Shown here one piece after another: positions 35,712-46,017 of a DNA stretch of 64,000 bases (the stretch's first letter is position 1; each line of letters begins with the position of its first letter). This DNA is from Rhizobium esperanzae (GTDB lineage Bacteria; Pseudomonadota; Alphaproteobacteria; Rhizobiales; Rhizobiaceae), in assembly GCF_002204185.1 (NCBI RefSeq), contig NZ_MXPU01000001.1:372001-436000 (forward strand), in the 5' to 3' direction. Below the pieces are notes generated by a model. That model saw only the letters and a program-made list of their open reading frames with translations, had not been told where the DNA came from and did not search any database. A program made the translations under genes and the position numbers.

Positions 35712-36068
35712 CTATTGGGCCGGAGGTTGAGCCGGGGCCACAGGAGCGGTATTCGGGGCCGGCGCCGTTTGCGGCGTCTCGGTCGGGACCGCATTGCCAT
35801 TCTGCATGGTCGGCGCGCGTGCTGCGTCCGACTGCTGCTGCTGGAGCTGTTGGCCGGGCTGCTGCGGCGCCACCTCGTTCGCCTCGCGGCGGCCCCAGAT
35901 CTCGACTGGAATCCAGACCACGAAAGCAAGGATCAGCGCCACGAGCAGCACGGTCAGGATACGATAACCCATACGCCCCTGCTTTGCCTTGACCGGCGGG
36001 ATTTGCTGTTCCTTGTGAAGTTTTCCGTCGGATTTTTCCCAGCGTGTTTCGGTCTGATGCGCCATCAT
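35712..36068 (-). CDS. Pro/Gln-rich single-pass membrane protein of unknown function
   Basis: A 118-residue protein: polar basic N-terminus of about 40 residues, one membrane helix (ILTVLLVALILAFVVWIPV), then a low-complexity periplasmic tail rich in Gln, Pro and Ala (QQPGQQLQQQQ and repeated AP units). ATG 36068 or 36065 follows GAAGGAG. The longer frame to 36182 is unlikely. No family recognised; the tail suggests a cell-wall-spanning or binding segment. Confidence 0.72.
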   Translation of the reverse strand: MMAHQTETRWEKSDGKLHKEQQIPPVKAKQGRMGYRILTVLLVALILAFVVWIPVEIWGRREANEVAPQQPGQQLQQQQSDAARAPTMQNGNAVPTETPQTAPAPNTAPVAPAQPPAQ

Positions 36069-36215
36069 CGTCTCCTTCGCTGCCTTGGCGGCCGAACCGG
36101 CCGCAAAGAACTTCGCAAGGAAAACGGGTGGCCGTCTGGAAGGTTCCGGGCTCAAACGCGCCGCGGTCTTGGGAATAGCCAAACCGCCGCAGCTTTGGCG
36201 CGAGATGCCTTAAAT

Positions 36216-37175
36216 CTAATAACCGGCGGCGCGATCAATCACGAACTGCAGCGGCTCGCCGCGCTCAAAACGGGCGATCTGCGTCTCGACATGGCGGAAC
36301 AGCGCGTTCTCTTCGGAGACCGCCGCGTCGTGCGGGGTGATGAAGACGTTCTCCAATTCCCACAACGGGCTGTCGGCGGCGAGCGGCTCCACTTCGAAAA
36401 CGTCGAGAGAAGCGCCGCCGAGGGTCCCCTCCCCGACGGCAGAGACGATGTCGGCCTCGATCTGGCTCTTGCCACGGCCGGCATTGATGAAGACCGGCTG
36501 TCCCAGCGCACCGTCGCGGCGGAGCTTCTTAAATAGCCCGCTATCATAGAAGCCCGTCGTCTCAGGCGTTAGTGGCAGCAGGCCGACCAGAATGTCGGTC
36601 TTGGCGAGAAACCGGTCCAGTTCGCCCGCGTCGAAGGTCTCAACGCCCTCGATTGTCTTGCGGGTGCGCGACCAGCCGATGACGTTGAAACCCATCACTT
36701 TCAGCTTGGCGACCGCATCCTGGCCCAGAATACCGAGCCCCATGACGCCGACGGTCACCTCCGCCGCTTCCGGCGCAATCAGTTTGGCCCATTCGCGCCG
36801 CCGCTGGCTGATATCATGGGCATATTGCGCGCGCAGATGCATCAGGCACTGCATGACGACCCATTCGGTCATCCGGGTTGTCAGGCTGCGGTCGACGAAA
36901 CGGACGATCGGAATGTCAGGCAGACCGGCCATGCCGATGATGTGATCGACACCGGCGCCGCCCGAGAAGATGACCTTGAGGTTTGGCGCCCGGCTGAAAA
37001 GATCGGCATCCGGCTTCCAGAGAAGAGCATATTCGACGGCACGGAGATCACGCGCGGCATCAACCGTATCGGCGACATTGATGCTGCCGCGATCGGAAAA
37101 AGCCGTCTTCAGCGCGCGGGCAACACCTTCGGGGTTGAATTTGAGATCGACGAGAACGGGAGAAAGTGCGGACAT
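36216..37175 (-). CDS. D-2-hydroxyacid dehydrogenase (GhrA-like glyoxylate/hydroxypyruvate reductase)
   Basis: A 319-residue NAD(P)H-dependent dehydrogenase. The Rossmann motif GVMGLGILGQDAV lies near residue 140, followed by IGWSRT, whose Arg suggests NADPH preference. Catalytic Arg in NAGRGKSQ, Glu in VFEVEP and His in TPHDAAV are present. Closest in style to GhrA, which reduces glyoxylate and hydroxypyruvate. It starts eight bases beyond the yejF stop and may be the last gene of the yej unit. Confidence 0.87.
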   Translation of the reverse strand: MSALSPVLVDLKFNPEGVARALKTAFSDRGSINVADTVDAARDLRAVEYALLWKPDADLFSRAPNLKVIFSGGAGVDHIIGMAGLPDIPIVRFVDRSLTTRMTEWVVMQCLMHLRAQYAHDISQRRREWAKLIAPEAAEVTVGVMGLGILGQDAVAKLKVMGFNVIGWSRTRKTIEGVETFDAGELDRFLAKTDILVGLLPLTPETTGFYDSGLFKKLRRDGALGQPVFINAGRGKSQIEADIVSAVGEGTLGGASLDVFEVEPLAADSPLWELENVFITPHDAAVSEENALFRHVETQIARFERGEPLQFVIDRAAGY

Positions 37176-37183
37176 GATCTTCT

Positions 37184-38821
37184 TTACTGCTGTACGGCGG
37201 GCGTCGGCACCGCCTCGATGTTGAAGGCCGCCGCCATCAGCGCTTTGGTGTAATCGTCCTTCGGCGCGCGGAAGATTTCCGCGGACGGTCCCTGCTCCAC
37301 CACCTTGCCGAACCGCATGACGATGACGTCGTTGGCAAGCGCCTTCACTACTTTCAGGTCATGGCTGATGAAGAGATAGGCGAGGTCGTGCTTCTTTTGC
37401 AGATCGCGCAGCAGATCTACCACCTGGGCCTGTACGCTCATGTCGAGCGCGGAGGTCGGTTCGTCGAGCATGACGAAACGCGGCTTCAGCACCATGGCCC
37501 GTGCAATGGCGATGCGCTGGCGCTGGCCACCGGAGAATTCATGCGGATAGCGCCAGCGGGTCAGGGGATCGAGGCCCACCTCCTCCAGCGCCCAGCAGAC
37601 GCGCTGGTCGCGCTCTTCGGCGCTCAAGGCGCGCTCATGCACCTTCAGCCCTTCCGCGATGATATCGCCGACCGACATGCGGGGGCTGAGCGAACCGTAG
37701 GGATCCTGGAAGACGATCTGCAGCTGATTGCGCAGCGGTCGCATCTCATTGAACGAATAGCCGGCTATATCCTTGCCGATAAAGGCGATCCGTCCCTGCG
37801 AAGAGATCAGCCGGGTGAGCGCCAGGCCGAGCGTGGTCTTCCCCGAGCCGGATTCGCCGACGACGCCGAGCGTCTGGCCGGCGCGCAACGAAAGATCGAT
37901 GCCGTCGACGGCCTTCACATGATCGACGACGCGGCGCATCAGCCCCGCCTTGATCGGGAACCAGACGCGGATATCCGAACCTTCCATCACCACCGGTTTC
38001 GACGGGTCGGCGAACGGCGGTTCGCCGCGCGGTTCGGAAGCGAGCAGATGGCGGGTATAATCGTGCTTCGGATTGGCGAAGACTTCCTCGACCGTCCCGG
38101 TTTCAACAATCCGGCCCTTGGTCATGACGCAGACGCGGTCGGCGAATTTGCGCACGATGCCGAGATCGTGGGTGATAAACAGCAGCGACATGCCGTGCGC
38201 CGTCTTCAACTGCCGGAGAAGCTCGAGAATCTGCGCTTGTACGGTGACGTCGAGCGCCGTGGTCGGCTCGTCGGCGATCAGCAGTTCCGGCCGGTTGGCA
38301 AGCGCCATGGCGATCATGACGCGCTGGCGCTGACCGCCGGAGAGTTCGTGCGGATAGGCCTTCAACCGCTTCTCAGGCTCGCGGATGCCGACCTGGTTCA
38401 ACAGTTCCAGCACCCGTTCGCGCGCTGGCTGTCCGGTAAGCCCCTGGTGCAGGGCGAGGATCTCGGCGATCTGCTTCTCGATCGTATGAAGCGGATTGAG
38501 CGAGGTCATCGGCTCCTGGAAGATCATGGTGATGTCGTTGCCGCGCACCTCGCGCAGCGCCCGCTCCGATGCCTTCAAGAGATCCTTGCCCTTGAACAGG
38601 ATTTCGCCGGAGGGGTGGCTTGCCGAGGGATAAGGCAGAAGCCGCAGGATCGAGTTGGCCGAAACCGATTTACCGGAGCCGGATTCGCCGACGAGCGCCA
38701 CGACCTCGCCTTTGGCGATATCGAAGGAGATCCGATCGACGGCAAGCGAGGTTTCGCCGCCCTGATGAAAGGCAACCGAGAGATCGCGGACGGAAAGGAG
38801 CGGTTCTGTCATGTCACTCAT
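37184..38821 (-). CDS. yejF: Oligopeptide ABC transporter ATPase YejF (two fused ABC domains)
   Basis: A 545-residue ATPase with two complete ABC domains, each having Walker A (GESGSGKS, twice), signature LSGGQRQR / FSGGQRQR and Walker B. Both carry the oligopeptide-type C-terminal extension. ATG 38821 makes an ATGA overlap with the yejE stop and gives the family N-terminus ([15 protein letters not shown]); the frame further upstream is a shadow of yejE. It powers YejBE. Confidence 0.94.
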   Translation of the reverse strand: MSDMTEPLLSVRDLSVAFHQGGETSLAVDRISFDIAKGEVVALVGESGSGKSVSANSILRLLPYPSASHPSGEILFKGKDLLKASERALREVRGNDITMIFQEPMTSLNPLHTIEKQIAEILALHQGLTGQPARERVLELLNQVGIREPEKRLKAYPHELSGGQRQRVMIAMALANRPELLIADEPTTALDVTVQAQILELLRQLKTAHGMSLLFITHDLGIVRKFADRVCVMTKGRIVETGTVEEVFANPKHDYTRHLLASEPRGEPPFADPSKPVVMEGSDIRVWFPIKAGLMRRVVDHVKAVDGIDLSLRAGQTLGVVGESGSGKTTLGLALTRLISSQGRIAFIGKDIAGYSFNEMRPLRNQLQIVFQDPYGSLSPRMSVGDIIAEGLKVHERALSAEERDQRVCWALEEVGLDPLTRWRYPHEFSGGQRQRIAIARAMVLKPRFVMLDEPTSALDMSVQAQVVDLLRDLQKKHDLAYLFISHDLKVVKALANDVIVMRFGKVVEQGPSAEIFRAPKDDYTKALMAAAFNIEAVPTPAVQQ

Positions 38822-39966
38822 TGAAACGTCTTCCTCGGATCGAAGGCGTCGCGCACGGCTTCGCCGATGAAGATCAAAAGGGAAAGCATGATCGACATGG
38901 TGAAGAAGGCCGTCAGCCCGAGCCAAGGCGCCTGCAGGTTGGTCTTGCCCTGGGCGATCATTTCGCCGAGCGAAGGGGAGCCGGGCGGCATGCCGAAGCC
39001 GAGGAAATCGAGCGAGGTCAGCGTCGTGATCGAGCCTGAGAGAATGAAGGGCAGAAAGGTGAGCGTCGCCACCATGGCGTTCGGCAGCAGGTGGCGCCAC
39101 ATGATGGTGCGGTTGTTGACGCCGAGCGCACGGGCGGCGCGGACATATTCGAAATTGCGCGCGCGCAGGAATTCGGCGCGCACCACGCCGACGAAGCTGA
39201 CCCAGGAGAACAGCAGCATGATGCCGAGCAGCACGAAGAAGCCGGGCGGCAGGATCGCGGCGATGATCAGCAGAATGTAAAGCACCGGCATCGACGACCA
39301 GATCTCGATGAAGCGCTGCAGCAGGAGATCGGTCAAGCCGCCGAAATAGCCCTGCACAGCCCCTGCCGTCACGCCGATGATTGCCGAGCAGATGGTCAGC
39401 GCCAGGCCGAACAGCACCGATATGCGGAAGCCGTAGATGACGCGCGCCAGCACATCGCGCGCCTGGTCATCGGTGCCGAGCCAGTTGAGATTGCCGAGCG
39501 TGCAGCCGGGATCATTCGCCCCTTGCGGATAACCCGAGCAGCGCTCCTCCTTGGTCATCAGCCAGAAGGGGGCGGTTGGCGCCGAGTGCGGAATGTTCGA
39601 GTTGACCGAGCGGTAGGAATAGCGGATCGGCGGCCAGATCATCCAGCCATTGGCGTTGATCTCGTCCGATATCACCGAGGAGCGGTAGTCGGTTTCGGCG
39701 AGGAAGCCGCCGAATTTTTCCTCGGGATAGTCGATCAGGACAGGAAACAGGATTTCGCCCTTGTAGGAGGCGATGATCGGCCGGTCATTGGCGAGGAACT
39801 CGGCAAAGAGGCTGAGCACGAACAGCAGCAGGAAAAGCCACAGCGACCAGTAGCCGCGGCCGTTCGCCCGGAAATTCTTCCAGCGACGGATGTTGGTCGG
39901 CGACAGCAGGCCCTTGCGCGGCGGTTTGACCGGGGTTGCGGTGGCGGGATTTGCGGCGGCGTCCAT
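38818..39966 (-). CDS. yejE: Oligopeptide ABC transporter permease YejE
   Basis: A 382-residue permease of the DppC-like class with a long periplasmic loop after the first membrane helix (residues 75-165, including WPPIRYSYRSVN), the GTDDQARDVLARVIYGFR motif and the permease domain. ATG 39966 shares a base with the yejB stop (TGATG). The large loop is typical of YejE rather than DppC. Confidence 0.94.
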   Translation of the reverse strand: MDAAANPATATPVKPPRKGLLSPTNIRRWKNFRANGRGYWSLWLFLLLFVLSLFAEFLANDRPIIASYKGEILFPVLIDYPEEKFGGFLAETDYRSSVISDEINANGWMIWPPIRYSYRSVNSNIPHSAPTAPFWLMTKEERCSGYPQGANDPGCTLGNLNWLGTDDQARDVLARVIYGFRISVLFGLALTICSAIIGVTAGAVQGYFGGLTDLLLQRFIEIWSSMPVLYILLIIAAILPPGFFVLLGIMLLFSWVSFVGVVRAEFLRARNFEYVRAARALGVNNRTIMWRHLLPNAMVATLTFLPFILSGSITTLTSLDFLGFGMPPGSPSLGEMIAQGKTNLQAPWLGLTAFFTMSIMLSLLIFIGEAVRDAFDPRKTFQ

Positions 39967-41054
39967 CAGACATCCCTCCGCTCGAAATCGATGCGCGGAT
40001 CGATCCAGGTATAGATCAGGTCGGAAATCAGGCTGACGAAGAGACCGAGCAGCGAGAAGATATAGAGTGTCGCGAAGACGATCGGATAATCGCGGTTGAC
40101 CACCGAGAGATAGCCGAGGCGGCCGAGGCCATCGAGCGAAAAGATATTCTCGATCAGCAGCGAGCCGGTGAAGAAGGCGGAGATGAAGGCGCCGGGAAAA
40201 CCGGCGATGATGATCAGCATGGCGTTGCGGAAAACATGGCCGTAGAGCACCTGCCGCTCGTTCAAGCCTTTGGCGCGGGCGGTGACGACATATTGCTTCT
40301 TGATCTCCTCGATGAAGGAATTCTTGGTCAAGAGCGTCGTGGTGGCGAAGGCGGCTAGCGAAAGCGAGATCAGCGGCAGAGTGAGGTGCCAGAAATAATC
40401 GAGTGGCTTCTGCCACCAGGCGAGCTCACCGAAATTGTCGGAAACGAGGCCGCGCAGCGGAAACCAGTCGTAGAAGGAACCGCCGGCGAAAAGGACGATC
40501 AGCAGGATGCCGAAGAGAAAGCTCGGAACGGCATAGCCAATGACGATGACGCCCGAGGTCCAGACGTCGAAAGTCGACCCGTCCTTGACCGCCTTGCGGA
40601 TGCCGAGCGGGATGGAGATGGCGTAGGAGAAGATCAGGATCCAGATGCCGAGCGAGATCGATACCGGCAGCTTCTCCTTGATGAGGTCGAGCACGGAGGT
40701 GTTGCGGAAGAAGCTCTCGCCGAAATCGAAACGGATGTAATTCCACATCATCTCGCCAAAGCGCGTCAGCGGCGGCTTGTCGAAGCCGAACTGTTTTTCG
40801 AGCTTGGCGATCAGCTCCGGATCAAGCCCTTGGGCGCCGCGATATTTCGAACCTTCGTCGCTGCCGCCGCCACCGAGGAGATCGCCGCCGCCGGACAGGC
40901 GCTGATCAGCGCTGTCGGCCTGGCCTGTCAGCTGGGCAATCACCTGCTCGACCGGGCCGCCGGGTGCAAATTGAACAACGATGAAGGAAATTGCCATGAT
41001 GCCGATAATGGTCGGAATCATCAAAAGCAGGCGGCGAATGACATAGGCACCCAT
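39966..41054 (-). CDS. yejB: Oligopeptide ABC transporter permease YejB
   Basis: A 362-residue permease: N-terminal [18 protein letters not shown] helix, [10 protein letters not shown] signature, a Gly/Ser/Asp-rich insert (about 50-75) and the permease domain. The insert is normal in YejB and separates it from DppB. It precedes yejE with a one-base overlap and follows the binding-protein gene after 150 bases that hold no gene. Confidence 0.94.
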   Translation of the reverse strand: MGAYVIRRLLLMIPTIIGIMAISFIVVQFAPGGPVEQVIAQLTGQADSADQRLSGGGDLLGGGGSDEGSKYRGAQGLDPELIAKLEKQFGFDKPPLTRFGEMMWNYIRFDFGESFFRNTSVLDLIKEKLPVSISLGIWILIFSYAISIPLGIRKAVKDGSTFDVWTSGVIVIGYAVPSFLFGILLIVLFAGGSFYDWFPLRGLVSDNFGELAWWQKPLDYFWHLTLPLISLSLAAFATTTLLTKNSFIEEIKKQYVVTARAKGLNERQVLYGHVFRNAMLIIIAGFPGAFISAFFTGSLLIENIFSLDGLGRLGYLSVVNRDYPIVFATLYIFSLLGLFVSLISDLIYTWIDPRIDFERRDV

Positions 41055-41204
41055 CAGCCTTCAGCCTCCGGGAAAGTATTTCTTGTCTGCACGCCGTTCA
41101 GTCCAATGCCGCTCAATCCGCCAGCCTTCCTTTGCCGGCCTCGCCGGCTTGTCGTGATTCGCTCGTGCCATTTGGAGCCCAGGGCCCCGTTAATGCAAGC
41201 CCGC

Positions 41205-43037
41205 TCATTTTGCCGAGGCCGACCACCAGGCATCGGGGAAACCAAGGCTGTGGGCCGGAAATTCGGCAGGATGCGTGACTGTGTTCCAATAGGCAATATT
41301 AACGGTATCGCGGTAGAACAGCGGGATGACGTAGTGATTTGCCAGCAAGACCCGGTCCATTGCCTTGATCGCCGCGACCTGCTCGTCGCGGTTGGGGGCA
41401 AAGATAATCATGCGAATGAGTTCATCGACCGCCGGGTTGGCGATCCCGGCATAATTGTGAGAGCCCTGCTGGTTGATCGAGCCGGAGCCCCAATAATCGG
41501 CCTGCTCGTTACCCGGATTCATGGTTTCCGCCCAAACATTCCAGATCATGTCGTAGTCGAAGCTGCGTTCGCGGTTGACGGCTTGCGAGGCATCGACCGT
41601 CCGCACCCGCGCATCTATGCCGATTTTCTTGAGATTGCTGGCATAAGGCACTGCCCAGCGCTCCAACATGGGGCTCGACAATAATATCTCGAAACTCATC
41701 GGCTGGCCGGTTTTGGTGTTGACCATACGATTGTTCTTGATCTCCCAACCGGCATCTTTCAGGAGCGCAATCGCTTTGCGAAGGTTGTCGCGGCTTTTCT
41801 GCGGATCACCGCCAACCGGATTTGTGTACGGCGTCGTGAAGACCTCGGGCGGAACCTTGTCCTTCATGCCTTCCAGAATTTCCAGTTCTCTGCCTTGCGG
41901 CAGGCCGGAAGAGGCAAGTTCGGTGTTCCAGAAATAGCTGTCGATGCGCTTGTAGCTGTTGAAAGCAACGGTGCGGTTCAACTCCTCGAAGTCGAACCCG
42001 TAGTTCAGAGCCTCGCGGACTCTGATATCCTTGAACAGGTCACGCCGCATGTTGGGCACGAGCGCTTGCAGGATACCGGTGGAGCGCAGCGGGTTGGCAA
42101 CCTCCTCTTTCTTGACGCGCCCTTCCTTCACTGCGGGGAAATCATATCCCGTCGCCCAGCGAGCGGCGGTGGTTTCCTGCCAGTAGTCGCTGTTGCCGGC
42201 GCGAAAGGCTTCGAACTCGACATCCCGATCACCGAAATAGGTGTAGATGACGTTGCGGAAATTGTTCTGGCCGACGTTTACGTTGAGGTCCTTGCCCCAG
42301 TAGTCGTCGCGCAGTTCATAACGGATCGTCGCGCCGGGCGAGAAGGACGCAATCTTGTAAGGTCCGGACCCCATCACGGGCTCCAGGGTCGTCTTTGAGA
42401 TATCCCGCGGTTTACCGTCCGGCCCCCGTCCCTCCCACCAATGTTTGGGCACGACCACCAACTGGCCGAGGATATTGGGAAGCTCGCGATTGTTCTTCTC
42501 GTCGAAAATGAAGGTAACGTCACGATCGCCAGTCTTTTCGGCCTTTACCACGTGGCGGTAATAGTTCCCGGTGAGCGGATTCAACTCCTTGGTCTTATCC
42601 AGGCTGAAAATGACGTCCTCGGGCGTTATCGGCTGACCGTCCGCCCATTTCGCCTCCTTGCGCAGGCGAAAGGTCGCACTCGAAACGTCCGCGGGAAAGG
42701 AAAGTCCTTCGGCAAGCAGGCCGTAGGACACAAGCAGTTCGTCATCGGCGGGCTTCATCAAGGTGTCGTACACGAGCGTCAGGCCGACCGCCGTCTGTCC
42801 TTTGGCAAGCAGCGGGTTGAAGGTGTCGAAGGCGCCGCTTGCAGAAAGGCGCAGGTCCCCGCCCTTTGGAGCATCGGGATTGACGTAATCGAAATGCGCA
42901 AAGCCCGGCTTGTACTTCATGTCACTGATAACCGAGCTGCCAATCTGAAAGGGCTGGTCCTGGGCTGTTGCCGTCATGGGCGCTAAGGCTCCCGCAAGCG
43001 TCAGAAACAAACCGATCTTCGACCACAAAGCCGCCAT
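41205..43037 (-). CDS. yejA: Periplasmic oligopeptide/muropeptide-binding protein YejA-like
   Basis: A 610-residue family 5 binding protein with a signal peptide (cleaved near TATAQ, residue 25). Family markers are KPGFAHFDYVNPDAPKGG (two pieces), LRKEAKWADGQPITPEDV and NPLRSTGILQALVPNMRRD. In E. coli the YejABEF system imports peptides including microcin C; in Agrobacterium the corresponding YejBEF system imports muropeptides with a related binding protein, YepA. Which of the two this protein equals cannot be decided from sequence alone. It is divergent from mepA, sharing a 272-base promoter region. Confidence 0.9.
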   Translation of the reverse strand: MAALWSKIGLFLTLAGALAPMTATAQDQPFQIGSSVISDMKYKPGFAHFDYVNPDAPKGGDLRLSASGAFDTFNPLLAKGQTAVGLTLVYDTLMKPADDELLVSYGLLAEGLSFPADVSSATFRLRKEAKWADGQPITPEDVIFSLDKTKELNPLTGNYYRHVVKAEKTGDRDVTFIFDEKNNRELPNILGQLVVVPKHWWEGRGPDGKPRDISKTTLEPVMGSGPYKIASFSPGATIRYELRDDYWGKDLNVNVGQNNFRNVIYTYFGDRDVEFEAFRAGNSDYWQETTAARWATGYDFPAVKEGRVKKEEVANPLRSTGILQALVPNMRRDLFKDIRVREALNYGFDFEELNRTVAFNSYKRIDSYFWNTELASSGLPQGRELEILEGMKDKVPPEVFTTPYTNPVGGDPQKSRDNLRKAIALLKDAGWEIKNNRMVNTKTGQPMSFEILLSSPMLERWAVPYASNLKKIGIDARVRTVDASQAVNRERSFDYDMIWNVWAETMNPGNEQADYWGSGSINQQGSHNYAGIANPAVDELIRMIIFAPNRDEQVAAIKAMDRVLLANHYVIPLFYRDTVNIAYWNTVTHPAEFPAHSLGFPDAWWSASAK

Positions 43038-43309
43038 TCACGCTTTCCCCTAATTATTGGTGGGTTCGACAATACGAAAAATACAGGCGAAAAACAGGAG
43101 AGAGTTTGGTTTTTGCCGGGCTCGCGAAATTTTGACCTTGTTTTGCCGCGCCAAGGTTGAAGACCTCATCGGAATTGCAGGCGGCCGCAACGCTGCGGCG
43201 ATCCGTCACCGCCGCTGCCTGTCGCCGCTAGCCAAAACATCGATTCACCAAAATCGCTTTTCACGATAGATTCCCGGCAAATCACTTCGGCAGCGCTCAA
43301 GGAAACAGT

Positions 43310-44383
43310 ATGGCTTTCGGCTTCGTTCAGGCTTTCAGAACATTCGGCAGACTGGCGCTTGCCGGCGCGATCGGCGCCGGCCTTGCCGCCGGCGATGTCG
43401 GCGCCGAGCAGAAACCGCCAAGCCCCGGCAGCGCCAAGGCGCTGTTCGCAGGCGTCAGCCTGCCGACGCAGGGGCCGGCGCAGCCGATCGGCTTTTATGC
43501 AAAGGGCTGCATGACCGGCGCGGTGGCGCTGCCGACCGACGGGCCGACCTGGCAGGCGATGCGGCTTTCGCGCAACCGCCGCTGGGGCAACCCGGCGATG
43601 ATCGCGCTCCTGGAACGATTTTCGCAGGATGCGGTCAAGTATGCCGGCTGGCCGGGCATCCTCGTCGGTGATGTCGCCCAGCCGCGCGGCGGGCCGATGC
43701 TCAACGGCCATTCCTCGCACCAGATCGGCCTCGATGCCGATATTTGGTTCACCCCGATGCCGGCGCGCCGCCTGACGGCCGAGGAGCGCGAGAACCTGCC
43801 CTTCACCAGCATGCTGCAGAAGGACAAGTTCCTCACCGTCAACCCGAAGGTATGGACGGAATCGCGGGCGCGGCTTTTGATGCTGGCGGCGAGCTATCCC
43901 GAAGTGGAGCGCATCTTCGTCAATCCGGCGATCAAGAAGAAGATGTGCGACACCTGGACCGGCGACCGCACCAACCTTGGTAAGCTGCGGCCGATATACG
44001 GCCACGACTCGCATTTCCACATCCGCATCAAATGCCCGCCCGGTGCTGCCGGATGCACGCCGCAAGCTCCCGTCGCCTCAGGAGACGGCTGCGACAAGTC
44101 GCTCGCCTATTGGTTCACCCCGGCACCTTGGGCGCCGCCGAAACCGCCCAAGCCCGGCGCCAAGCCGCCGAAGCCGCCGCGTGAGATGATGGTCTCCGAC
44201 CTGCCGAAGGCCTGCTCTGCCGTGCTCGATGCCGCTTCCGTCGCTTCGATGCAGGCCGCCACCTATGGCGGGCCTTCAGCCGCAAGCGCTCTCGCCGCCG
44301 CTCCGGCAGCCGCGCCGGCTGACGACGACGAGGGGCTGCCGGATGTTGGCCCGGTCCCGAACGATAAGCCGGCGATCCAATGA
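43310..44383 (+). CDS. mepA: Penicillin-insensitive murein endopeptidase MepA
   Basis: A 357-residue periplasmic zinc endopeptidase (family M74) that cuts the D-Ala-mDAP cross-link of peptidoglycan. Signal peptide to about residue 32. Zinc-binding and catalytic motifs are GHSSHQIGLDADIW near 130 and the C-terminal HDSHFHIRIKCP near 235. Cys residues (GCMTG, MCDTW, IKCP, GCTP, GCDKS) suit disulphides. It has a Pro/Lys- and Ala-rich tail longer than in E. coli. It sits divergently beside the yej importer. Confidence 0.94.
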   Translation: MAFGFVQAFRTFGRLALAGAIGAGLAAGDVGAEQKPPSPGSAKALFAGVSLPTQGPAQPIGFYAKGCMTGAVALPTDGPTWQAMRLSRNRRWGNPAMIALLERFSQDAVKYAGWPGILVGDVAQPRGGPMLNGHSSHQIGLDADIWFTPMPARRLTAEERENLPFTSMLQKDKFLTVNPKVWTESRARLLMLAASYPEVERIFVNPAIKKKMCDTWTGDRTNLGKLRPIYGHDSHFHIRIKCPPGAAGCTPQAPVASGDGCDKSLAYWFTPAPWAPPKPPKPGAKPPKPPREMMVSDLPKACSAVLDAASVASMQAATYGGPSAASALAAAPAAAPADDDEGLPDVGPVPNDKPAIQ

Positions 44384-44469
44384 AGGGGCGGACGCATTGC
44401 CTTTCAAATCGCAAATACTTGGTATAAAGCGATCAAATCGATTGAATTGTTGGGGCGGAGATTCACTTC

Positions 44470-44850
44470 ATGGCCGGCGGCAAATGCCTTGCGCTGATCG
44501 CGCATGACCAGAAGAAGGACGACATGGCGGCTTTCGCCCGCGCCAATCAGGACCTTCTCTCGCGCTGGAAGATCGTCGCGACGGGTACCACCGGCGGTCG
44601 CGTGCTCGATGCCGCTCCCGATCTCGACGTCACCAGGCTGAAAAGCGGGCCGCTCGGCGGCGACCAGCAGATCGGCGCGCTGATCTCGACCGGCGAAGTC
44701 GACGCGCTGATTTTCTTCGTCGACCCGCTGACGCCGATGCCGCATGATGTCGACGTGAAGGCGCTGATGCGGCTCGCCATCGTCTACGACATTCCGATGG
44801 CACTCAACCACGCGACCGCTATAAAGCTCCTTCCCACACTCGAAGCCTGA
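44470..44850 (+). CDS. mgsA: Methylglyoxal synthase
   Basis: A 126-residue enzyme converting dihydroxyacetone phosphate to methylglyoxal and phosphate, a bypass that relieves sugar-phosphate stress. Conserved residues expected for the family are visible: His12 (IAHDQKK), phosphate-binding GTTGG (39-43), Asp65 in [10 protein letters not shown], and His92 and Asp95 in MPHDVD. Size is slightly below E. coli MgsA. Glucokinase follows 17 bases later, a pairing that makes sense as control of glycolytic inflow and overflow. Confidence 0.94.
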   Translation: MAGGKCLALIAHDQKKDDMAAFARANQDLLSRWKIVATGTTGGRVLDAAPDLDVTRLKSGPLGGDQQIGALISTGEVDALIFFVDPLTPMPHDVDVKALMRLAIVYDIPMALNHATAIKLLPTLEA

Positions 44851-44867
44851 TCAGCACGGAACCGGCC

Positions 44868-45893
44868 ATGCCCAAACCCAGCCACAGCACCGCTCCGCTT
44901 CCCTTCCCGATCCTGATCGGCGATATCGGCGGCACCAATGCCCGCTTCTCCATCCTGACCGACGCCTATGCCGAACCGAAGCAGTTTCCGAACGTGCGCA
45001 CGGCGGATTTCGCCACGATCGACGAAGCGATCCAAAAGGGCGTGCTCGACAAGACAGCGGTGCTGCCGCGCTCGGCGATCCTCGCCGTCGCCGGCCCGAT
45101 CAACGACGACGAGATCCCCCTGACCAATTGCGACTGGGTGGTGCGGCCAAAGACGATGATCGAGGACCTCCGCATCGAGGACGTGCTCGTCGTCAACGAT
45201 TTCGAGGCGCAGGCGCTGGCGATCGCCGCCCTGTCGGATGAAAACCGTGAACGTATCGGCAGCGCCACCGGCGACATGGTTGCCTCGCGCGTCGTGCTCG
45301 GACCTGGCACCGGCCTCGGCGTCGGCGGGCTTGTGCATGCCCAGCATACTTGGATCCCGGTTCCCGGCGAAGGCGGCCACATCGATCTCGGGCCGCGCAG
45401 CAAGCGCGATTATCAGATCTTTCCGCATGTCGAGACGATCGAAGGCCGTGTTTCGGCCGAACAGATCCTCTGCGGACGCGGCCTCGTCAATCTCTATAAT
45501 GCCATCTGCGCGGTCGACGGCATCCAGCCGACGATGAAGGATCCGGCCGAGATCACCTCACATGCGCTTGATGGCAGCGACAAGGCCGCCGTTGAGACCG
45601 TTTCGCTGTTTGCCACCTATCTCGGCCGCGTGGCGGGCGACATGGCCATGGTGTTCATGGCGCGCGGCGGTGTCTATCTCTCCGGCGGTATCTCGCAAAA
45701 GATCCTCCCGGCGCTGAAGAAACCGGAATTCCGGCAGGCTTTCGAGGACAAGGCGCCGCATAGCGCGCTGCTTCGCACCATCCCCACCTATGTCGTGACC
45801 CATCCGTTAGCGGCGCTCGCAGGGCTTTCGTCCTATGCGCGCATGCCGGCCAATTTCGGCGTATCGACGGAAGGCCGCCGCTGGCGGCGCTGA
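44868..45893 (+). CDS. glk: Glucokinase
   Basis: A 341-residue ATP-dependent glucose kinase of the bacterial Glk family (not ROK). ATP-site [14 protein letters not shown] begins near residue 15; the glucose-binding [19 protein letters not shown] and [10 protein letters not shown] motifs are present, as is the second adenosine motif VYLSGGIS. Co-transcribed with mgsA. Confidence 0.95.
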   Translation: MPKPSHSTAPLPFPILIGDIGGTNARFSILTDAYAEPKQFPNVRTADFATIDEAIQKGVLDKTAVLPRSAILAVAGPINDDEIPLTNCDWVVRPKTMIEDLRIEDVLVVNDFEAQALAIAALSDENRERIGSATGDMVASRVVLGPGTGLGVGGLVHAQHTWIPVPGEGGHIDLGPRSKRDYQIFPHVETIEGRVSAEQILCGRGLVNLYNAICAVDGIQPTMKDPAEITSHALDGSDKAAVETVSLFATYLGRVAGDMAMVFMARGGVYLSGGISQKILPALKKPEFRQAFEDKAPHSALLRTIPTYVVTHPLAALAGLSSYARMPANFGVSTEGRRWRR

Positions 45894-46017
45894 GCCCAGC
45901 GCGCGTCCCTCCGGGCCGCGCCGCGGTCTAGCCAAACCAGTCCCAACTCTTTATAGAGCCGGCCAAAGTGCGCGCCACGTTCACGACGCGCTCAGTCTCG
46001 GACAGGAAGCTTGATAT

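Noticed and set aside
37361..38824. 487-codon open frame on the plus strand
   Set aside because: Antisense shadow of yejF; the ABC motifs are on the minus strand.
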